DNA of 48,180 nucleotides from Streptomyces geranii. GTDB taxonomy: Bacteria > Actinomycetota > Actinomycetes > Streptomycetales > Streptomycetaceae. Under the pieces are notes generated by a model, which worked only from the letters and a program-made list of their open reading frames with translations, made no database searches and had not been told where the DNA came from. Shown one piece after another: positions 7,626 through 15,652 of this stretch; positions within the stretch are counted from its first letter, which is position 1; each line of letters begins with the position of its first letter. The position numbers and the translations under genes are program-made. The stretch covers positions 1-48,180 of the forward strand of contig NZ_PJME01000064.1 of NCBI RefSeq assembly GCF_002954775.1, read 5' to 3'.

Positions 7626-8507
7626 CTACCGTGGTTCGTCATCGGGATACGTGAAGACATACACGCCCCAGTCCGTCAGCAACTGGTACCCCAGCCGCTG
7701 GTAAAGGGCGTTGCTCGTCGGGTTGTTCGGGTCCGTGTACAGCACGACGTCCGTGGCGCCCGCCGCCAGCGCCGCCCGGGTCACCTCGGCCGTCGCGGCA
7801 GCCGCGTAACCGTGTCCGCGCAGGTGGGCCGGGGTGTAGACGGGGTCCACCCGGACCTGGCCGCCGACCAGGGGGTTCACGCCCGCCATGGAGACGGGGG
7901 TGCCGTCCGGGGTCTCCCAGTAGGTGTAGGTCTTCTCGGCGAAGCGGGTGCCGGCCCAGGTGTCGGCGTCGATGGTGACGTCCTCACCGAAGAACTCCGC
8001 TGCCTCACGGCACCACTGCATCAGGTGCTCGTGGTCCGCCTCGCCCACGGGCCGGCCCCGTCCCGCCGGTACCGGCTGCGGCGGGGTGAGTGTGCCGAGG
8101 CGGTACAGGTGGATCCGGGTGCGGAAGGTGGACGTCGAGCCCGTGTGCCGCTGCCAGGCCTCGGCGAAGGTCGTGGCGGTGTCGATCACCGCGCTGACGC
8201 CGGGCGGGCGTTGCCCCACCGCGACCAGGTGGGCGGCGAGCCCGTCGGCCTGGTCGTAGGTGAGGGGAGTGACGCTCAGGAGCCTCTCCGGGGTGAGCCG
8301 GAAGAAGGCGGCGGTTACCTCGCCGCCCTCCTCCAGCCGGCCGAAGACGGGGTCCTGGGCGACGCTCGCGCCGGGCCCGTTCGTGCGCACCTGCTCGATG
8401 GTCGTCAGGGTGGTGGTGTGCAGAGCGGGCCTTGAGCGGAGGAACTCCCCGGCCCGGTCGCAGAATTCATGGACGTCTTCGGTGAGGTGCCAGCCATCCG
8501 ATCGCAT
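7626..8507 (-). CDS. GNAT family N-acetyltransferase
   Basis: 293 residues. The C-terminal half carries the acetyl-CoA fold: VRVDPVYTPAHLRGHGYAAA contains the (R/Q)xxGxG/A-type pyrophosphate loop as RGHGYA. It is followed by LYTDPNNPTSNALYQRLGYQ, the usual motif B ending. The N-terminal half is a degenerate GNAT-like domain, giving a tandem layout common in Streptomyces. Substrate unknown. ATG 8507 is used; no strong ribosome site is visible upstream. It lies 44 bp downstream of the Cys-rich gene on the same strand and may be co-transcribed with it. Confidence 0.85.
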   Translation of the reverse strand: MRSDGWHLTEDVHEFCDRAGEFLRSRPALHTTTLTTIEQVRTNGPGASVAQDPVFGRLEEGGEVTAAFFRLTPERLLSVTPLTYDQADGLAAHLVAVGQRPPGVSAVIDTATTFAEAWQRHTGSTSTFRTRIHLYRLGTLTPPQPVPAGRGRPVGEADHEHLMQWCREAAEFFGEDVTIDADTWAGTRFAEKTYTYWETPDGTPVSMAGVNPLVGGQVRVDPVYTPAHLRGHGYAAAATAEVTRAALAAGATDVVLYTDPNNPTSNALYQRLGYQLLTDWGVYVFTYPDDEPR

Positions 8508-8551
8508 GGTTCATGATTTCGGCTCCACGTGATCACCGGCAACGCGATTGT

Positions 8552-9001
8552 TCACGCCGAGGCGCAGGCCGCGCACGTGTACGTGGACCGGCCCGGCCCG
8601 GTGCCCTGGTCGACGGTGGACACCGCGACCAGCGGTGCGTTGCCGGGCTGCTGGCAGCGGGCGCAGATGTTGGTCTGGTGCAGGCACTGCGAACACATCC
8701 GGCCGGTGTTCTCCAGGGTGCCGTAGCGCAGGAACGGGGCGCGGCCGACCTTGCAGATGTCGCAGAGGGGCTCGGTCACGACCCTGGCGGTGACGTCGCC
8801 GGCCCGGCACTGACGTTCGGTGCAGTCGGCAAGACGAACCCAGAGGATGTCGTCCTCGCCGTCGCCCTCCGGGTAACCGGAGCCGACCTGCACGACGACA
8901 CCCTCGACGGACTCGGGCGCGGCACGTCTGCCGAGGGCGGGCGGGACGTAGGAGATGCCTTGGACCTGGTCGCCCACGGCGAAGGGCTGAGGGGTTGTCA
9001 T
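8552..9001 (-). CDS. Cys-rich conserved protein, probable zinc-ribbon type
   Basis: 149 residues from ATG 9001 (MTTPQPFAVGDQVQ), with GAGGGAA about 10 nt upstream. The first half is a small beta-rich region with PPALGRRAAPESVEGVVVQV. The second half holds four Cys pairs or near-pairs: ADCTERQC, CDICKVG, CSQCLHQTNICARC and the terminal CAAC. Spaced CxxC knuckles suggest binding of two zinc ions. I do not recognise a named family. An in-frame extension upstream runs through the iteron repeats of the divergent regulator and is probably not translated. Confidence 0.65.
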   Translation of the reverse strand: MTTPQPFAVGDQVQGISYVPPALGRRAAPESVEGVVVQVGSGYPEGDGEDDILWVRLADCTERQCRAGDVTARVVTEPLCDICKVGRAPFLRYGTLENTGRMCSQCLHQTNICARCQQPGNAPLVAVSTVDQGTGPGRSTYTCAACASA

Positions 9002-9119
9002 GGGGACAACGGTTCCCTCGTTCCAGCGGCGACGCAATCGAACGTAGAAATTCCACGAGAACTGGCAAATGCCGGAAAGTTGGCATGTGGCTGCGCAAGG
9101 ACGGAAGTGACTGTCACAC

Positions 9120-9213
9120 TCGGTGCACAGGCCGTGACTTGGCGGGCACAGGGCGTCAAGTGGCAGGCATAGTCGTACTGTTGGCGGGCATGACCGCAGA
9201 AGGGGCGGGCACG
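9120..9213. repeat. Helically phased 21-bp iteron array in the XRE gene promoter
   Basis: GGCGGGCA-type cores occur at 9141 (GGCGGGCAC), 9162 (GGCAGGCAT), 9183 (GGCGGGCAT) and 9204 (GGCGGGCAC), each exactly 21 bp apart. A weaker relative, GGTGCACAG, lies at 9122, so the array reaches back about one more unit. The last core ends 1 bp before the GTG chosen as the XRE start. The spacing equals two helical turns, which puts all cores on one DNA face. Confidence 0.7.
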
Positions 9214-10110
9214 GTGGCAACGAAGACGGGGCCGACGATCCGGCGGATGCAACTCGGTCAGGAGCTGCGGAGGCTGCGCCAGAACGCCCTTCGGGATGAC
9301 GGCGAAGGCAACGGCATGACGTTGGCGCAGGCGGTGAAGGGGCTCGGGTTCACGGAGTCGAAGCTGTACCGCGTGGAGAACGGCCTGACGGGTCTGCCCA
9401 AGGTCCAGGACCTGAAGGAACTCCTCGACCGGTACGGGGTGACCGATCCGGACGACGTCGAGTTCCTGCTGGAGATCCACAAGAACTCGCTGCACCGGGG
9501 GTGGTGGTCGCCGTACCGGAGCCTGATGCCTTCGGGGTTCGGCATGAGCGTGGGGCTGGAGGGCGACGCCAAGATCCTGCGCGTCTACCAACCGGACGTG
9601 GTGTACGGGCTGTTCCAGACGCAGGCGTACATGCGGGCCCAGTTCGAGGTCGCCAAGCCGGTGGACGAACGCACCACGGAGTTCGTCGAGCGGAACATCG
9701 AGATCCGTATGCGCCGCAAGGAAGCGATCACGCGCTCCGACCGGCCGGTGGAGGTGCACGCGATCCTCGAAGAGGCCGTGCTGCGCCGGGTGTTCGGTGA
9801 CGTGGACGTCATGCGTGAGCAGTACGAACACCTGGCTGAACTCGCCGCGCTGGATCACGTGACCGTGCAGATCCTGCCGATGGCCGAGCCCGTCTACCGG
9901 GCCAGGGACAACTTCGTCCTCATGGAGTTCGAGCCGCCCCTGCCCCGGGTGGTCAGCATGGACATCCAGGACACGGTGAGTCTCACGGACAAGGACACGG
10001 ACATCTGGAGGTACGCCCGCAGGTTCGATGTCATGCGGGCCGGAGCCCCCGGACCTCGGGAAACCTCAGGCGTCCTCGAACGACTAGCACAAGAGATGGA
10101 ACAGAGATGA
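9214..10110 (+). CDS. XRE-family transcriptional regulator with DUF5753 domain
   Basis: 298 residues from GTG 9214. The N-terminal Cro/C1 HTH (LGQELRRLRQNALRDD ... MTLAQAVKGLGFTESKLYRV) is followed by a DUF5753 sensor-like domain: VYGLFQTQAYMRAQ, RMRRKEAI, HAILEEAVLRR and VTVQILPM. This is the large XRE class that Streptomyces pairs with DUF397 proteins; whiJ is the developmental example. GTG 9214 is preferred because AAGGGG lies about 8 nt upstream. ATG 9190 is possible, but it would put the last two iterons inside the coding region and has no good ribosome site. The stop overlaps the DUF397 start (ATGA). Confidence 0.9.
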   Translation: MATKTGPTIRRMQLGQELRRLRQNALRDDGEGNGMTLAQAVKGLGFTESKLYRVENGLTGLPKVQDLKELLDRYGVTDPDDVEFLLEIHKNSLHRGWWSPYRSLMPSGFGMSVGLEGDAKILRVYQPDVVYGLFQTQAYMRAQFEVAKPVDERTTEFVERNIEIRMRRKEAITRSDRPVEVHAILEEAVLRRVFGDVDVMREQYEHLAELAALDHVTVQILPMAEPVYRARDNFVLMEFEPPLPRVVSMDIQDTVSLTDKDTDIWRYARRFDVMRAGAPGPRETSGVLERLAQEMEQR

Positions 10111-10295
10111 GCACCCACCACGGCGTCTGGTTCAAGTCCTCGTACAGCAGCGAAGCGGGGGGCAACTGCGTAGAAGTAGCCCCCCTGACCCCCACCCACA
10201 TAGGCATCCGAGACTCCAAGCACCCCGCCGGAGGCCCCACCCTCCTCCTCCCCCCAAAAGCCTTCACCGCCCTCCTCACCCACCTCCGGAGCTGA
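10107..10295 (+). CDS. DUF397 domain-containing protein
   Basis: 62 residues with the diagnostic order W(F)KSSYS, then GGNCVEVA, then IGIRDSK, then L...F..LL. DUF397 proteins are the small partners of XRE/DUF5753 regulators and are thought to act as antagonists. The ATGA overlap with the upstream regulator implies matched synthesis. The codons become strongly C-rich here and in the next gene. Confidence 0.93.
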   Translation: MSTHHGVWFKSSYSSEAGGNCVEVAPLTPTHIGIRDSKHPAGGPTLLLPPKAFTALLTHLRS

Positions 10296-10303
10296 CGCCC
10301 CCC

Positions 10304-11104
10304 ATGCCCCCCGCCAGAAAACCAAAACCCCGCACCTACGACCCCGCCAAAACCCGCGGAGCGGTCCTCACCCAGTACGCCAACATCCGCACCGCCGCCC
10401 TCACCCTCACCCCCGCCCAACTCGCCCTCCCCACCCGCCTCGGCGACTGGACCGTCCGCGATCTGGTCGCCCACATCACGATGGCCGTCGGCAGCGTCAA
10501 CCGTGCCCTCGGTCAGGACGAGCCCGCGAAGGCCGACATCAGTGTCGTCGACTACCCCTCCGCCACCGCCGCCTTCGCCGAGGCCATCGCGGCGGGCAGT
10601 CACGCACTCGCCGAGCGCACCCCCGACCTCAACACCCTCCTCACCGACACCGAGGAACACCTCACCGAACTCCTCGAAGGCGTCGCCGACACCCGCGTCC
10701 TCGCGGTGCGCGTCGGCGCAGTCACCCTCACCGACTTCCTCGTCACCCGCACCGTCGAACTGGTCGTCCACACCGACGACCTGAACGACGCCGTCCCGGG
10801 ACTCGACATCCCGTACGACCGCCAGGCCCTCGCCACCTGCACCCGTCTCCTCGCCGACGCCCTCGCCGCGAAGGCCCCCGGCGGCTCGACGGAGGTGCGC
10901 GTCCCGCCGTACGCCGTCGTGCAGTGCGTCGAGGGACCGAGGCACACCCGTGGCACCCCGCCCAACGTCGTCGAGACCGACCCGCTCACCTGGATCCGCC
11001 TCGCCACCGGCCGGCTCACCTGGACCGACGCCCTCGACAAGGCCCAGGTCAGCGCGAGCGGCGAACGCGCCGACCTCGGCGAACTGCTCCCCCTCATGTC
11101 CTGA
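10304..11104 (+). CDS. Maleylpyruvate isomerase family mycothiol-dependent enzyme
   Basis: 266 residues. The N-terminal DinB-like four-helix domain contains LGDWTVRDLVAHITMAVGSV, whose His is one of the expected metal ligands. TRTVELVVHTDDLNDAV supplies further family residues (E and HxxD). The C-terminal part, starting near LTWIRLATGRLTW, resembles the sterol-carrier-like extension of this family. Such proteins use mycothiol, the actinobacterial thiol, in isomerase or transferase reactions; the substrate here is unknown. It starts 8 bp after the DUF397 gene and may be in one transcript with it. Confidence 0.85.
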   Translation: MPPARKPKPRTYDPAKTRGAVLTQYANIRTAALTLTPAQLALPTRLGDWTVRDLVAHITMAVGSVNRALGQDEPAKADISVVDYPSATAAFAEAIAAGSHALAERTPDLNTLLTDTEEHLTELLEGVADTRVLAVRVGAVTLTDFLVTRTVELVVHTDDLNDAVPGLDIPYDRQALATCTRLLADALAAKAPGGSTEVRVPPYAVVQCVEGPRHTRGTPPNVVETDPLTWIRLATGRLTWTDALDKAQVSASGERADLGELLPLMS

Positions 11105-11158
11105 CGCCGAAAAGCAGCCGGACGGGAACCGCCCACCCGCCCCTTCCGTCCCAACGGC

Positions 11159-12061
11159 ATGACAACGCAGCAGCGCGCGAAGGCGCGGCGACTCACGAGC
11201 GTGAGCCTCGGCATCCTGACCCTGACCGTGCTCCCCCTCGCCGCGGCCTGCGGCAGCGAGAAGGACGGCGGCGGCAGCCAGACCATCGGGACGGGAGCCG
11301 GGACATCGGATGTCACCGGTGTCCGCTGGACCGTCGACGACCTCACCCTCGACGGGAAGAAGTCCGAGGCCCCTTCCAGTGCCTGGCTGAAGATCGACAA
11401 GAACGGCAAGGTCAGCGGCAACCTCGGCTGCAACGGCTTCGGCGCCCAGGCCACCGTCGACGGTACCGAGGTCTCCTTCGCGCAGTTCCTGTCCACCGAC
11501 ATGGCCTGCGGAAACGACCCGATGACCTTCGAGAGCAACTTCTCCAAGGCGCTCAGGGACGGCACTCTCACCGCCAAGTCCACCGAGACCGCCAAGAGCA
11601 CCCAGCAGCTCACCCTCACCACCAGGGCCGGCGCCACCATCCACCTCACCGAGGAGAAGGCCGCCCCCCTCTACGCCACCAAGTGGACGATCACGACACT
11701 CGGTGCCACCAGCGACAGCAGCGACACCGGGGACAGCAGCGGCACCGGCACTGACGACAGTCAGGCCGTCTCCCCGCTCCCCTCCTCCGCCGACGCCTAC
11801 CTCGTCCTCGACCAGGAGAAGGGGACCGTCACCGGCAAGGCTGGGTGCAACAACGTTTCTGCCGATGCGACCGTCAGCGACGGCACTATCACTTTCGGCA
11901 GCCCGTCGACCACCCGAAGGATGTGCGACGCCTCACTCATGCAGGCGGAGAAGAAACTCCTCGGCCTCTTCGACGGAACGGCGACGTACAAGATCGACCA
12001 CCGCACCCTCTCTCTGACCAGCGCAAACGGCACCACAGTCAGCGCGACGGCCGCCGACTGA
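11159..12061 (+). CDS. META-domain lipoprotein
   Basis: 300 residues. A signal peptide (SLGILTLTVLPLAAAC) ends in lipobox LAAAC, so the mature protein should be anchored by Cys31 or nearby. Two META/HslJ-like domains follow. In each, a conserved GCN motif occurs (NLGCNGFGAQ and KAGCNNVSAD), and a later Cys (DMACG and RMCDA) may form a disulfide. A Ser/Thr/Gly/Asp-rich linker joins the domains. HslJ-type domains are linked to stress and antibiotic tolerance, but no activity is assigned. No good ribosome site precedes ATG 11159. Confidence 0.87.
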   Translation: MTTQQRAKARRLTSVSLGILTLTVLPLAAACGSEKDGGGSQTIGTGAGTSDVTGVRWTVDDLTLDGKKSEAPSSAWLKIDKNGKVSGNLGCNGFGAQATVDGTEVSFAQFLSTDMACGNDPMTFESNFSKALRDGTLTAKSTETAKSTQQLTLTTRAGATIHLTEEKAAPLYATKWTITTLGATSDSSDTGDSSGTGTDDSQAVSPLPSSADAYLVLDQEKGTVTGKAGCNNVSADATVSDGTITFGSPSTTRRMCDASLMQAEKKLLGLFDGTATYKIDHRTLSLTSANGTTVSATAAD

Positions 12062-12118
12062 GCCCCTACCGCAGCCGACGGCCCCGCACGGCCCCCGAGT
12101 CACAGTCCGGTTCCCTAA

Positions 12119-12158
12119 TTCGGACCAGTGGTCGATCTCGCCTACACTCGGTGCCGTG
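12119..12158 (+). promoter_or_regulatory. Probable leaderless promoter of purF
   Basis: TACACT (12143-12148) sits 7 bp before the GTG start, with a weak -35 TTCGGA (12119-12124) and an 18-bp spacer. Transcription would start at or one base before the GTG, and no ribosome site is present. Together these suggest a leaderless mRNA. Confidence 0.5.
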
Positions 12159-13685
12159 CCACGTGGTGACGGTCGACTCAGTCATGATCTGCTCCCCGGC
12201 GAGAAAGGCCCTCAGGACGCTTGCGGCGTCTTCGGGGTCTGGGCCCCCGGCGAAGAGGTCGCCAAGCTCACTTACTTCGGGCTCTACGCCCTACAGCATC
12301 GAGGCCAGGAATCCGCGGGTATCGCGGTCAGCAACGGCTCGAAGATCCTCGTCTTCAAGGACATGGGCCTTGTCTCCCAGGTCTTCGACGAGACCTCGCT
12401 CGGCGCCCTCAAGGGTCATATCGCGGTCGGTCACGCCCGCTACTCGACCACCGGCGCCTCCACCTGGGAGAACGCCCAGCCGACGTTCCGCGCGACCGGC
12501 CACGGCTCCATCGCCCTCGGCCACAACGGCAACCTCGTCAACACGGCTCAGCTCGCCGAGATGGTCGCCGACCTGCCCAAGCAGCACGACGGCCGCACCC
12601 CGCGCGTCGCCGCGACCAACGACACCGATCTGCTGACGGCCCTCCTGGCCGCCCAGAACGACGACGACGGCAAGCCCCTCACCATCGAGGAGGCCTCCGC
12701 GCGGATACTCCCGCAGATCAAGGGCGCCTTCTCCCTCGTCTTCATGGACGAGAACACGCTCTACGCCGCCCGCGACCCGCAGGGCATCCGCCCGCTGGTC
12801 CTCGGCCGGCTGGAGCGCGGCTGGGTCGTCGCCTCCGAGTCCGCCGCCCTCGACATCTGCGGCGCCGCCTACGTCCGCGAGATCGAGCCGGGCGAGTTCG
12901 TCGCCATCGACGAGAACGGCCTGCGAACCTCCCGATTCGCGGAAGCGAAGCCCAAGGGCTGTGTCTTCGAGTACGTCTATCTCGCCCGCCCCGACACCGA
13001 CATCGCCGGCCGGAACGTCTACCTCTCCCGCGTGGAGATGGGTCGAAAACTGGCCAAGGAAGCCCCGGTCGAGGCCGACCTGGTGATAGCGACCCCGGAA
13101 TCCGGCACCCCGGCGGCCATCGGCTACGCGGAGGCCTCCGGAATCCCGTTCGGCGCCGGTCTGGTCAAGAACGCGTACGTCGGACGTACGTTCATCCAGC
13201 CCTCCCAGACCATCCGCCAGCTCGGTATCCGGCTCAAGCTGAACCCGCTGAAGGAAGTCATCAAGGGCAAGCGGCTGGTCGTCGTCGACGACTCGATCGT
13301 GCGCGGCAACACCCAGCGCGCCCTCGTCCGCATGCTCCGGGAGGCCGGCGCCGCCGAGGTCCACATCCGGATCTCGTCCCCGCCCGTCAAGTGGCCCTGC
13401 TTCTTCGGCATCGACTTCGCGACCCGCGCCGAGCTGATCGCCAACGGCATGACCATCGACGAGATCGGCACCTCGCTCGGCGCCGACTCCCTCTCGTACA
13501 TCTCCCTCGACGGCATGATCGAGGCGACCACCATCGCCAAGCCGAACCTGTGCCGCGCCTGCTTCGACGGCGAGTACCCGATGGAACTCCCGGACCCCGA
13601 ACTGCTCGGCAAGCAGCTCCTGGAGACCGAGCTGGCCGCGGGTCCCGCAGCCACGGCCGCGGCCGACGCGATCCGTCGCCCGTAA
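12156..13685 (+). CDS. purF: Amidophosphoribosyltransferase
   Basis: 509-residue enzyme of the first committed purine step (PRPP plus glutamine to phosphoribosylamine). The N-terminal Ntn glutaminase begins after a propeptide: Cys23 in DACGVFGVW should become the terminal nucleophile. YALQHRGQESAGIA and NGNLVNT follow. The C-terminal PRTase domain has the PRPP loop LVVVDDSIVRGNTQRALV. Four Cys positions typical of the Fe-S form are present (PKGCVFEYVY, VKWPCFFGIDF, NLCRACFDGEYP). GTG start with no ribosome site. It is separated from purSQL by about 5 kb and followed by purM after 64 bp. Confidence 0.97.
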   Translation: MPRGDGRLSHDLLPGEKGPQDACGVFGVWAPGEEVAKLTYFGLYALQHRGQESAGIAVSNGSKILVFKDMGLVSQVFDETSLGALKGHIAVGHARYSTTGASTWENAQPTFRATGHGSIALGHNGNLVNTAQLAEMVADLPKQHDGRTPRVAATNDTDLLTALLAAQNDDDGKPLTIEEASARILPQIKGAFSLVFMDENTLYAARDPQGIRPLVLGRLERGWVVASESAALDICGAAYVREIEPGEFVAIDENGLRTSRFAEAKPKGCVFEYVYLARPDTDIAGRNVYLSRVEMGRKLAKEAPVEADLVIATPESGTPAAIGYAEASGIPFGAGLVKNAYVGRTFIQPSQTIRQLGIRLKLNPLKEVIKGKRLVVVDDSIVRGNTQRALVRMLREAGAAEVHIRISSPPVKWPCFFGIDFATRAELIANGMTIDEIGTSLGADSLSYISLDGMIEATTIAKPNLCRACFDGEYPMELPDPELLGKQLLETELAAGPAATAAADAIRRP

Positions 13686-13749
13686 GCAGCCGCAAGAGCA
13701 GCCGTAAGACCTGCTCCACGAGCAGTACGACACGAAAGTTCTCACCCTC

Positions 13750-14829
13750 ATGTCTGAGACCACTGGGACCCCTGGTGCCAGCTACGCAGCCGCAGGCGTC
13801 GACATCGAAGCGGGCGACCGCGCCGTCGAGCTGATGAAGGAGTGGGTGAAGAAGACGCAGCGCCCCGAGGTCCTCGGTGGCCTCGGCGGCTTCGCCGGCC
13901 TCTTCGACGCCTCCGCCCTCAAGCGCTACGAGCGCCCGCTGCTCGCCTCCGCGACCGACGGCGTCGGCACGAAGGTCGACATCGCCCGGCAGCTCGGCGT
14001 GTACGACACCATCGGCCACGACCTGGTCGCCATGGTGATGGACGACATCGTGGTGTGCGGCGCCGAGCCGCTCTTCATGACCGACTACATCTGCGTCGGC
14101 AAGGTGCACCCCGAGCGCGTCGCCGCGATCGTCAAGGGCATCGCCGAGGGCTGCGTACTGGCCGGATGCGCTCTGGTCGGCGGCGAGACGGCCGAACACC
14201 CGGGCCTCCTCGGTCCGGACGACTTCGACGTCGCCGGCGCCGGTACGGGCGTCGTGGAGGCCGACCGGCTGCTGGGCGCGGATCGTATCCGTACGGGTGA
14301 CGCGGTGATCGCCATGGCGGCCTCCGGGCTTCACTCGAACGGGTACTCGCTGGTCCGGCATGTGCTGCTGAAGCAGGGCGGACTGTCCCTGGACGCGCAC
14401 ATCGAGGAGTTCGGGCGCACCCTCGGCGAGGAACTCCTCGTACCCACCAAGATCTACTCGCTGGACTGCCTGGCCCTCACCCGCACCACCGACGTGCACG
14501 CCTACTCGCACATCACCGGCGGCGGTCTGGCGGCCAACCTGGCCCGGGTGATCCCGGACACCCTCCACGCGATCGTCGACCGCTCCACCTGGACCCCGGA
14601 CCCGGTTTTTGACCTGGTCGGCAGGACGGGCGCGGTAGAACGCCTGGAACTGGAAAAGACCCTGAACATGGGCGTAGGCATGATCGCCATCGTCCCCGAG
14701 GACTCGGCGGACGCAGCCCTGACCACCCTGGCGGACAGGGGAGTCGAGGCCTGGGTGGCAGGCGAAATCACCGAACGAGCCGACCACAAGACGGGCGCAG
14801 AGCTGGTAGGTGACTACGCAAGCAACTAA
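13750..14829 (+). CDS. purM: Phosphoribosylformylglycinamidine cyclo-ligase (AIR synthetase)
   Basis: 359 residues. PurM closes the imidazole ring of FGAM, the product of PurSQL. Motifs include the early ASYAAAGVDIEAGDRAVELM, ASATDGVGTKVDIA, GHDLVAMVMDDIVVCGAEPL and ALVGGETAEHPG. The glycine-rich HITGGGLAANLARVIP and ...NMGVGMIAIVP end the fold. It is co-oriented with purF with a short gap, so probably co-transcribed. Downstream comes a stem (GGCGGC GCA GCCGCC) and a dispersed Streptomyces repeat. Confidence 0.97.
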   Translation: MSETTGTPGASYAAAGVDIEAGDRAVELMKEWVKKTQRPEVLGGLGGFAGLFDASALKRYERPLLASATDGVGTKVDIARQLGVYDTIGHDLVAMVMDDIVVCGAEPLFMTDYICVGKVHPERVAAIVKGIAEGCVLAGCALVGGETAEHPGLLGPDDFDVAGAGTGVVEADRLLGADRIRTGDAVIAMAASGLHSNGYSLVRHVLLKQGGLSLDAHIEEFGRTLGEELLVPTKIYSLDCLALTRTTDVHAYSHITGGGLAANLARVIPDTLHAIVDRSTWTPDPVFDLVGRTGAVERLELEKTLNMGVGMIAIVPEDSADAALTTLADRGVEAWVAGEITERADHKTGAELVGDYASN

Positions 14830-14830
14830 G

Positions 14831-14930
14831 CGGCCAGGGAACGGCCAGGGGACGGCCAGGCGGCGCAGCCGCCGGCCGTCAGGGGCGCGGGGAACGGCGC
14901 GAGAAACCACAACGTACCCGCACCCGCCAA
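14831..14930. repeat. Tandem ACGGCCAGGG units, hairpin and dispersed Streptomyces intergenic repeat
   Basis: Three ACGGCCAGGG-like 10-mers lie side by side at about 14831-14860. They are followed by a GC stem (CCGGCGGC-type) near 14850-14878. From 14881 comes GGGGCGCGGGGAACGGCGCG, which I recognise as a variant of a short element scattered between genes in many Streptomyces. The rest of the spacer up to 15100 holds no gene I can support. Confidence 0.6.
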
Positions 14931-15100
14931 ACCCACAGCACCCCCCGCCCCACTGGGCGCCCCCGCCCAACCCAAGTGGAACGGCAACGCACCAGAACCC
15001 GGTCCGGCTAAACGCCCCGGACCGGGAGAGGTGCAGCTGATGCCTACAAGTACAGGATCTGTGTCGACATGTTCAGCGCGCCGCAGGCAGACGTAAGACG

Positions 15101-15364
15101 TCAAGCCCCACGGCGTTGTTGCGACGAGGGGCCTGAGGACTGGTCGTCCTCATCCTCATCGTCGTCGTTGTACAGATCCGCGTACTGAGCGTACGGGTCG
15201 TCTTCTTCCTCGTCGTCGTCCTCGAACGGCTCGCCATTCGGCGGCTGGCTCGAAGTCGAAGCGCCCAGCTCATTGGCCAGACGCGAGAGGTCAGTCCCGC
15301 CGCTGCTGTACTTCAGCTGGCGGGCGACCTTCGTCTGCTTGGCCTTTGCCCGGCCGCGCCCCAT
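15101..15364 (-). CDS. DUF3073 domain-containing protein
   Basis: 87 residues. The basic N-terminus MGRGRAKAKQTKVARQLKYS is the DUF3073 hallmark. It is followed by a long acidic run (FEDDDEEEDDPYAQYADLYN, then DDDEDEDDQ) and a polar tail. The charge split suggests a nucleic-acid- or protein-binding basic end with a disordered acidic end. Function unknown, but it is conserved across Streptomyces next to purM. ATG 15364 has GAGGGGG about 7 nt upstream. An in-frame upstream extension lacks family similarity. Confidence 0.92.
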   Translation of the reverse strand: MGRGRAKAKQTKVARQLKYSSGGTDLSRLANELGASTSSQPPNGEPFEDDDEEEDDPYAQYADLYNDDDEDEDDQSSGPSSQQRRGA

Positions 15365-15652
15365 GGCTCGACCCCCTCGGATACGGGGCTCGGTGGCCCC
15401 AGAGTCTTGACACGCGTTCATGATCTGGAACGGGCTCTCCGCAGAGAGACCGGTCCGTAGGGCTTCCACGGTACCTGAGCCCACGCCCATACGGTACGTC
15501 GCCCGCAGCACGTGCCTGTGCACAGAACCCGCGAGGCGCCCTGTCCCCGCTGGTCAACCGCGATTTTAACCACTTCTTGGCAGCCGACCCGCCGACGGGG
15601 GTGAGAGTTCTCTCCAACACCCCGCCGGCAGGTACCTCCGGGCTCCGCGGAC
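15365..15652. other. Spacer between vdh and the DUF3073 gene
   Basis: 288 bp on the 5' side of the DUF3073 gene and the 3' side of vdh. It should carry the DUF3073 promoter and the vdh terminator. An AT patch (GATTTTAACCAC near 15562) is the only conspicuous element. No gene is supported. Confidence 0.5.

Noticed and set aside
9139..9212. CRISPR-like array
   Set aside because: The units are short, only about 9 bp is conserved and the total period is 21 bp, with no spacers or cas genes; an operator array fits better.
14881..14930. Riboswitch or leader upstream of a gene
   Set aside because: It lies between convergent gene ends and matches a dispersed intergenic repeat instead.
15030..15100. 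Tiny ORF MPTSTGSVSTCSARRRQT after purM
   Set aside because: Only 18 codons, no conservation evidence, and it lies beside repeat DNA.
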